Assembly: GCF_006439015.1 (NCBI RefSeq)
Contig: NZ_RCZG01000007.1
Span: 62,001 to 126,000 of the forward strand
Source: Mycolicibacterium hodleri
GTDB taxonomy: Bacteria; Actinomycetota; Actinomycetes; Mycobacteriales; Mycobacteriaceae
Direction: 5' to 3'
Length of the DNA stretch: 64,000 bases
Below the pieces are notes generated by a model, which had not been told where the DNA came from, did not search any database, and worked only from the letters and a program-made list of their open reading frames with translations. Both the position numbers and the translations under genes were made by a program. Positions 58,434-64,000 of the stretch are shown here, piece after piece (the first letter of the stretch is position 1; each line of letters begins with the position of its first letter).

Positions 58434-59119
58434 GCGCATCGCGCACCCCGGCCGTGCACCGGGGCGCCCGCATCCTCGACGCCATCTCCTCCGGCGCCGC
58501 CAACACCCCTAGCGCCTTGATGAGGCTGCTCGGACTCCCCAAGAGCTCGATCGCAGATCTGCTCGACACTCTGGAGGACGTCGGATTCATCGATCGCGCA
58601 GCAGATGGCGGCCTCATCACGGGGACGAGGTGGGCTGCGCTCTCGGATCCCGACGCCCTGGTGCACAACCTCTTTCGTGCCTGTGCAACACCGGATCTCG
58701 ACGGACACACCATCTCGCTGGTGCAACTCCTGGGCAACCAGACCGTCTTCGTCGACGTCCATCTCGGCAGGCTGCCCCTACCGCTGACGCCGCGACCGGG
58801 GCAACGCGCGGATGCGACAGCCTGTGCCGGAGCTCCGGCCATCCTGTCGACCATGGCGGTCGACGAGGCGGCCGACGTCATCTCGGCCGCGGCCGAGCAC
58901 CTTGGTCTCACCGACGACGACGTCCAGCGCTGCCTCGAATTACGGCACGCCCGACGCCGCAAGGTTTACGAAACGGTGTCGCCGCAGACCGGACACCAGC
59001 TGGCGTGTTCGGTTGCGGGCACGCGGTACGCGCTGACCCTTCACGTACCCGACCGTTGGCCCGAACCAGCGACGCGCAAGGCCGCCCGCGCGCTGCACGC
59101 CGCCGCCAACGACTACTGA
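58424..59119 (+). CDS. IclR-type transcriptional regulator
   Basis: 231-aa protein starting inside the end of the fusion regulator (10-nt overlap). The N-terminal wHTH (VHRGARILDAISSGAANTPSALMRLLGLPKSSIADLLDTLEDVGFID) matches IclR; the C-terminal part (ALSDPDALVHNLFRACATPDLDGHTISLVQLLGNQTVFVDVHLGRLPLPL) is a shortened IclR-type effector domain. Possibly acts with the fusion protein, as both HTH units share the LPKSSI/FPKSSV recognition helix. Confidence 0.8.
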   Translation: MGLGASRTPAVHRGARILDAISSGAANTPSALMRLLGLPKSSIADLLDTLEDVGFIDRAADGGLITGTRWAALSDPDALVHNLFRACATPDLDGHTISLVQLLGNQTVFVDVHLGRLPLPLTPRPGQRADATACAGAPAILSTMAVDEAADVISAAAEHLGLTDDDVQRCLELRHARRRKVYETVSPQTGHQLACSVAGTRYALTLHVPDRWPEPATRKAARALHAAANDY

Positions 59120-59133
59120 CGCACAATCGAGCA

Positions 59134-61242
59134 ATGCAACTGGCGGCGTTGACAGGAACCATTGGGCGGTTCCTCGTTGATTCCGATCCCGGTCGATTGC
59201 GATTGCGGAGCGCCTCGGCGACGACGCTGGCTCTAACTCTGGCCATGATCGCGCTGTTCGGATTCATCCGCATCGCTGATCAGCCGGTGACGGTGGCCAT
59301 GCTGGGCACGATCGTTGCCATGCAATCGTCGGCGGCCGTGAAGGATCGTCAGCAGCGCAGTCGCGTCGTCACCACGCTGCTGCTCTTCTTCCCCGCAGTC
59401 GCAGCCGTGTCGTTGGCCGCGGTGCTGTCGCAGTTCGGCAAGGCGGCCGACGTCGGTTTCATCGTCGTACTCTTCTGCGCCGTCTGGGTCCGGCGCTTCG
59501 GACCCCGCGGGAACGCACTGGGAATGGTCGCCTTCATCTCGTACTTCTTCGCGCTGTTCCTGCGTGCCACTCCCGGTCAAATACCGGTACTGGCCCTTGC
59601 GGTCGTCGTCGGGCTGAGCGCCTCGCTGCTCGTGCGGACGGTGATCCTTCCCGACCGGCCTGCGGTCGAGGTGCGCCGATTGGTCCGTGCGCTGCGCAAC
59701 GCGTCGAGCTCGGTGCTGGAGGTCGCAACGAATCGCGACGAATACGACCTCCCCGTGCTAAGGCGCCGATTGGACCGGTTGGGCGAAACGGCACTCATGA
59801 TCGACGACTGGCTCGACCGTCATGACGCGGCGCGGTCCCTCAGCGTCACCAGCGCAGATCTCGCGCTGCGGGTCTTCGACGCTCAGGTCGCCACCGAGCA
59901 GCTGGCGAGCCTGCTGTGGTCACTCGACCCGGGGACGATCATGCCGAGCGGGCTCACCAATGCGATCGCATCCGTGCAAGTCTGCCTGCAGCACCATCCA
60001 CCCGAAGAGGACCGGCGGGCTGCCCGCAAACGAGCGGCGGCTGCCGCAGACCGCGCCGACCTGTCGCTCTCGGAAGGTATCGCGACGGTGGTGGCATATC
60101 GAGTCGTGCAGGCGCTCTTGGCGATTCACCACATCACCTCTCACGCGCTTGGCGCCGCCGACTCGGTCGATTCCGAACCGGACACGCCACCCGAGGAGGC
60201 CAAGTCCGGGCTGAATCCCAGTACGAAGGCCGCGATACAGGTCGCGGTGGCTACCAGTGCGGCCGCCATCCTCGGCGAATTGGTCTCGCCCGACCGCTGG
60301 TACTGGGCCGTGCTGACTGCCTTCCTCGTCTTCACCGGGGTGTCGACGCGCGGCGAGATCCTGACGCGTGCCGGTCACCGCATCGTGGGGACCATCGCAG
60401 GTGTCGTGGCCGGCGTGCTGCTCGCCAGCCTGGTCGGCAACCACCAGCGGCTTCAGCTCATCCTCTTGGTGATCTGCGTGTTCTGCGCGTTCTATCTGGT
60501 GGCCGTTGCCTACGCATGGTTGACGTTCTTCGTCACCGTGCTGTTGGCGATGTTGTACGGCCTGCTCGGCGACTTCAGTGTCGAGGTACTCGAGTTGCGG
60601 ATCGCCGAGACCGCGGTAGGCGGCGTCGTCGGCATCGCGTCGGCGTACTTCATCTTCTCGACCGGTACGCGAGCCACCCTCGTCGAGAAGGTGGACGACT
60701 ATCTCGATCGGATGACCGAATTGATCGACGCCGGAATCGATTCGGTGGTCACACCGGGCGGCGAGACCGACCTCGTCGCCGAAACGCGTCATCTGGACAA
60801 TGCCCTTCAAAGCGTCATCACGGCGGGTAAGCCGCTTCGGATGGGACCCGCGGCACGAAGCCGCCGCAGTGTTCGACGCGTCCTGCGCGGACTGCAGGTG
60901 AGCAACCGATCGGCACACGCCCTGGCGCGCGCCGGAGTGAACGCCGCACGCGCTGATCCGGACACCGCACCCCCGGAGGCAACCGCCGCCGCACTCCGCA
61001 AGGCCGCCACCCGCGTTCGCGGCACCATAGACACTGTGAAGCAGGTGGTCGGCGGGAACCTCGTCGATCCGCCGGAAGGGGCTACGGACGCTTCAGGCTC
61101 GAGGGTTTCGATGGTCTTGGGCGTCACGGGGACGTCCGACATCCCGCCCGGACCCGTGCGGGGCGCTATTCGGGCGCTGAGCAATCTCGACCGTGCTCTC
61201 GTCGAGGTAATTCCCCACCCGGATCGCACCAGCCGTCGCTAA
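59134..61242 (+). CDS. FUSC/aromatic-acid-exporter-like membrane protein
   Basis: 702-aa protein of FUSC type, with two blocks of about six membrane helices (residues ~25-175, from ALTLAMIALFGFIRIADQPVTVAMLGTIVAMQSSAAVKDRQQRS, and ~375-525, from AAIQVAVATSAAAILGELVSPDRWYWAVLTAFLVFTGVSTRGEILTRAGHRIVGTIAGVVAG). A cytoplasmic helical domain lies between the blocks and a second at the C-terminus. The family exports aromatic acids or other organic anions. ATG 59134 lies 14 nt after the IclR stop; it may be in the same transcript. Confidence 0.9.
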   Translation: MQLAALTGTIGRFLVDSDPGRLRLRSASATTLALTLAMIALFGFIRIADQPVTVAMLGTIVAMQSSAAVKDRQQRSRVVTTLLLFFPAVAAVSLAAVLSQFGKAADVGFIVVLFCAVWVRRFGPRGNALGMVAFISYFFALFLRATPGQIPVLALAVVVGLSASLLVRTVILPDRPAVEVRRLVRALRNASSSVLEVATNRDEYDLPVLRRRLDRLGETALMIDDWLDRHDAARSLSVTSADLALRVFDAQVATEQLASLLWSLDPGTIMPSGLTNAIASVQVCLQHHPPEEDRRAARKRAAAAADRADLSLSEGIATVVAYRVVQALLAIHHITSHALGAADSVDSEPDTPPEEAKSGLNPSTKAAIQVAVATSAAAILGELVSPDRWYWAVLTAFLVFTGVSTRGEILTRAGHRIVGTIAGVVAGVLLASLVGNHQRLQLILLVICVFCAFYLVAVAYAWLTFFVTVLLAMLYGLLGDFSVEVLELRIAETAVGGVVGIASAYFIFSTGTRATLVEKVDDYLDRMTELIDAGIDSVVTPGGETDLVAETRHLDNALQSVITAGKPLRMGPAARSRRSVRRVLRGLQVSNRSAHALARAGVNAARADPDTAPPEATAAALRKAATRVRGTIDTVKQVVGGNLVDPPEGATDASGSRVSMVLGVTGTSDIPPGPVRGAIRALSNLDRALVEVIPHPDRTSRR

Positions 61243-61246
61243 CTCG

Positions 61247-63652
61247 CTATAGCCAGTATTCGTTCATTGGTTGGGCGTAGAAGTCGTTGTTGGTGAGCGA
61301 GTCGAGGCCCAGCGAGTCTTCGATGGTGCGCAGCAGGCTGTAATGGTTGTAGTAGTCGTTGGCGGTGAAGGCCCCTCCGCGCATCCCAGCGGCCACGGCA
61401 CCCGGTGACGGGATGACCACCGTGACGACGTGGTTGCCCTGGTTCCCGATGCCCCACGAGATGTTGTTGAAGTCCTCGTCGAAGGTGAGGAAGATGGCGT
61501 TCTTTTGGTTGGGGTCCTTCCACACCGCCGAGTCGAAGATGACGGGCAACGTTTCCTGAAGATACTTGTCGCCCGCCGCGACGTTGTATTGGTGGGTCGT
61601 CAGCAGGCTGAGGCCAAATCGAAGGATGTCCACGGGGGTGCTAATCGGACCCTCCATGTTGGTGTCCTCGTCGGCGGAGAACCAAATGAAATTGGGAGCG
61701 GTGTCCTTTTCGAGATCCTCGCCCATCTGCGACAGGTCGAAGATGTGCGTCGCAACACGGGACGGGTCGTTGTAGATGTCGCTGAAGGCAAGGAACGGCG
61801 TTCGGTCCGTGGGGGTGGTGTAGCCACCCCCGCCATCCTGGTAGGCCGCCCAGGTCTTGCCCGCTGCCTCGATGCTGTCCGCCAGATTCGGTTGGTCGAA
61901 GCAGTTCGCGGCGCAGTTGTAGTTGATGCCGAAGTCACTGCCGCCGAGAATCGGGTAGTAGTTGGGATCGCTGGGATGCGTCAGTGCGTAGTAGTTCGCG
62001 GCACTTCCGTAGGCGTTGATGAGGCTGTTGAGATACGGAGCGTTGGGACTGCCGAGGATGTCGGTATATCCCTTGTTCTCCATGTAGACCATGAACACGT
62101 GATCGAGTGTGCCGACCGTGGACACCGGCGGCGCGGGTGGCGGCGGGGCGGGCAGATCAGCGCTGACGGTGAACGCCAGGTTGTCGGCATAGGCGTTGTT
62201 GTAGTTGCCTGCGACTGGGTTGCAGTCCTTGAGGGTGACGACGATCTGGGCACTGCGGGTTCCCACCGGGATAGTCCCGGCTGTGTGGCGTTCAGCCAGC
62301 CCGGTCTGGAACAAGCGACCGAGCGCGGTGACGGGACCTATCCCGCCAACGGCCAGGTACGCATTGTTGGCGTCGAGGAAGGTGACGGTCACAGTGGCCC
62401 TCGACGGGTCGAACAGATAACCGCCGAGGTCTCCTCTCAGCGCGTAAGTCACTGTGCCGCCGTCGATTTCGGAGGCCGCGCCGCTGAGGTCGACGGTTTG
62501 GCTGAGCGTGGACGTCGCCACGTTTCCGCCGCCGAAGAATTGCGCACCGCTGTCAGCAGGGGCATTGCCCGAACTCGGGAACCCCAGACAGGCCGGCAAC
62601 GTCGGACCCTTGGTTCCGAATAGGCCCGGCACACGGCGCAGGGTGCCGTACTGGATGACAGTCGGGGTGCCCGTCACCGCCCACCCCGGCATGGAGACCG
62701 AGGCGTAACCCGATAGCGATGCATCACCGACCTCGGCTCCCGGGTTGACCAGAAGATTCGGACTGTTCACCACCAATGCGTTGAGCTGTTGCGCCCCAAC
62801 GGGCGTAGAGAGGTGAGTCAAGGTCTGCTCGATTTCGCGGCGCACCCATGCCAGCACGGTCCACAACATCGGCGTCCGGACCGGGTCGAGCGGGCCGTTG
62901 GCAGACAACGCATTTCGATCGATGGCAGCCAAGAGGCTAGAGAAGATGGTCGCGACGACGCTGCGCGGCGTGACGGGAACGCTCGCATCGTCGGGCGTGA
63001 CGGTAGCTGCAGTCCTGGCCTTCGCAACGCTCGGCGCGGCTGTCACGGTCACCGTCGGTGACACGGTCGGCGCAGGGACCCTTGCGGTTTTGGCTTGCAG
63101 TCGCGAGGACACCACCGACGTAGTATTCGCACTGAGCGCGGAAGCGGTGGCGGCGCTGCGCCTCGACAGAATGCCGGCCGGTGGTCGATGTCCCCGGACC
63201 GGCGCGGCGACAACCGAATCTCCGCCGCCGACAACCGGAGTCGACGCCGTGGTCGAGGCGCGCGTGCTCGTCGTATCTTTACTCGTAGCGTCCGAGCCGT
63301 TGGTGACGACACCGTTGACGGAGGTGTTGGCACCACCTGATGCCTGCACGACGCCGGCCTGCGGATCGGTCGACGATCCCGTCTGAGCCACACCGGTCGT
63401 CGATCCCCCAGTGGTCGACGATGCCGTGCCGGTGCTCGCGGGGTCGGTGCTCGTGGTCGGTGGAGAGTCGACGGACGAGTCAGGCGCGGGGCCGGAAGTC
63501 CCGGAATCGGTCGACGTACTCGCGGTGTCGCTCGGAGACGAACTGCTTGGCTGGGCCAGCGCGCTGCCTGGGCTCGTCGTGATCGCCACCCCGAGTCCCA
63601 GCGCCACCGCCAAGGCGCCCACCCGACCTACATATCTGGCACTACCCATCAT
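61247..63652 (-). CDS. Large secreted phosphoesterase with Ser/Thr-rich N-terminus
   Basis: 801-aa exported protein. The signal peptide (VGALAVALGLGVAITTSPGSALA) is followed by about 200 Ser/Thr/Ala/Gly/Pro-rich residues, probably disordered and O-mannosylated. A beta-rich module (~305-500) contains NLLVNPGAEVGDASLSGYAS. A C-terminal phosphoesterase domain (PF04185-like, ~515-801) has VFMVYMENKGYTDILGSPNAPYLNSL, YYALTHPSDPNYYPILGGSDFG and FLTFDEDFNN, resembling acid phosphatases and phospholipase C. It would act outside the membrane on phosphate esters or lipids. Convergent with the FUSC gene (4 nt apart). Confidence 0.9.
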   Translation of the reverse strand: MMGSARYVGRVGALAVALGLGVAITTSPGSALAQPSSSSPSDTASTSTDSGTSGPAPDSSVDSPPTTSTDPASTGTASSTTGGSTTGVAQTGSSTDPQAGVVQASGGANTSVNGVVTNGSDATSKDTTSTRASTTASTPVVGGGDSVVAAPVRGHRPPAGILSRRSAATASALSANTTSVVSSRLQAKTARVPAPTVSPTVTVTAAPSVAKARTAATVTPDDASVPVTPRSVVATIFSSLLAAIDRNALSANGPLDPVRTPMLWTVLAWVRREIEQTLTHLSTPVGAQQLNALVVNSPNLLVNPGAEVGDASLSGYASVSMPGWAVTGTPTVIQYGTLRRVPGLFGTKGPTLPACLGFPSSGNAPADSGAQFFGGGNVATSTLSQTVDLSGAASEIDGGTVTYALRGDLGGYLFDPSRATVTVTFLDANNAYLAVGGIGPVTALGRLFQTGLAERHTAGTIPVGTRSAQIVVTLKDCNPVAGNYNNAYADNLAFTVSADLPAPPPPAPPVSTVGTLDHVFMVYMENKGYTDILGSPNAPYLNSLINAYGSAANYYALTHPSDPNYYPILGGSDFGINYNCAANCFDQPNLADSIEAAGKTWAAYQDGGGGYTTPTDRTPFLAFSDIYNDPSRVATHIFDLSQMGEDLEKDTAPNFIWFSADEDTNMEGPISTPVDILRFGLSLLTTHQYNVAAGDKYLQETLPVIFDSAVWKDPNQKNAIFLTFDEDFNNISWGIGNQGNHVVTVVIPSPGAVAAGMRGGAFTANDYYNHYSLLRTIEDSLGLDSLTNNDFYAQPMNEYWL

Positions 63653-64000
63653 GGCTCCTCACGGGGAGGGGTGTCCGGCGCAACGGGACACTACGCCGAC
63701 CGTCGCTCGCCGAAAGACGAAATGCATGATCTGGCGGGCCTCGCTGAGCCCGAACCCCGGACGTTCTTCCCGACCTCTTGGACTACTCCGGACACCTCCG
63801 TGCCCGGCACTCCAAGCAAATTCACTCGGCATGGCGCAGCCGTAGAGGCCCGACCGGATCTTCAATAGACCGGATTCACCCCCGCGGCGCGCACCCCGAC
63901 GACTAACTGGGCCGCGCCTACCCCGGCAACTAATCGAGGCCGCGCAGCTACAGAAATGGGTCAGGCAGTCAGTACGTGAAGCACCGATCCAGAGCCTCTG
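63653..64000. other. No gene recognised at the right edge
   Basis: 348 nt upstream of the phosphoesterase start. Short open frames exist on both strands but none has recognisable similarity or a good ribosome site. It probably holds the phosphoesterase promoter; no repeat or known operator was seen. Confidence 0.5.

Noticed and set aside
1..64000. CRISPR arrays, insertion sequences, attachment sites or phage genes
   Set aside because: No direct-repeat array, transposase, integrase or terminal repeats were seen; the relics found look like ordinary deletions.

Overview
High-GC actinobacterial chromosome, almost certainly a rapid-growing Mycobacterium (Mycolicibacterium type). The basis is a complete USP-dosR-dosS (Rv3134c-devR-devS type) operon, a wax ester synthase/diacylglycerol acyltransferase, FdxA, Acg-family flavoproteins, an Rv1733c-family membrane protein, a PrrB-like kinase and a PknG/GlnH/GlnX set. 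No rRNA, tRNA, CRISPR array, insertion sequence or phage gene was seen.

Region 1 (1-24.3 kb) is a DosR (dormancy/hypoxia) island. It opens with the end of a TauE/SafE exporter and a CstR-like repressor. It then carries a BON protein, FdxA, a PrpE-type acyl-CoA synthetase, WS/DGAT, four universal stress proteins, an Rv2004c-like APH/P-loop kinase, two Acg-family nitroreductase-like proteins, dosR-dosS, an Rv1733c-like protein, a GNAT, SRPBCC proteins, two PNPOx-like proteins, a P1B-5 metal ATPase fused to hemerythrin, and a small helical protein. A perfect 14-bp DosR palindrome precedes the dosR operon, and degenerate DosR-like boxes lie before many of the other genes. Two decayed gene ends (erythromycin-esterase type and SHOCT type) sit in the gaps.

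Region 2 (24.5-42 kb) is a run of minus-strand genes, most of them overlapping by 1-4 nt or nearly touching. In transcription order they are crr-nagB-nagA (N-acetylglucosamine use), glnX-glnH, a coiled-coil protein, a PknG paralog, PP2C, VWA and FHA proteins, then a hybrid histidine kinase, a receiver-adenylate cyclase, a PGM1-type ATP-grasp ligase and an orphan PrrB-like kinase. The PknG-centred part looks like a kinase/phosphatase/VWA/FHA signalling cassette in which several proteins share zinc ribbons, attached to an amino-acid sensor pair. nagE (PTS IIBC) is divergent from crr.

Region 3 (43.8-52.4 kb) is general metabolism: SDR, L-serine dehydratase, a secreted esterase, a luciferase-like flavin oxidoreductase, an NTF2-like protein, DUF1232 and DUF5313 membrane proteins, an OhrR-type MarR regulator with nested palindromes, a P450 relic with a stop just after the heme Cys motif, and an APH(6)-like protein that has lost both metal ligands.

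Region 4 (51.7-64 kb) is a RhaS/Lsr-type sugar ABC operon with an SDR. It is divergent from two overlapping IclR-type regulators, the first being an IclR DNA-binding domain joined to a periplasmic-binding-protein fold. A FUSC-type membrane protein and a large secreted phosphoesterase close the window.
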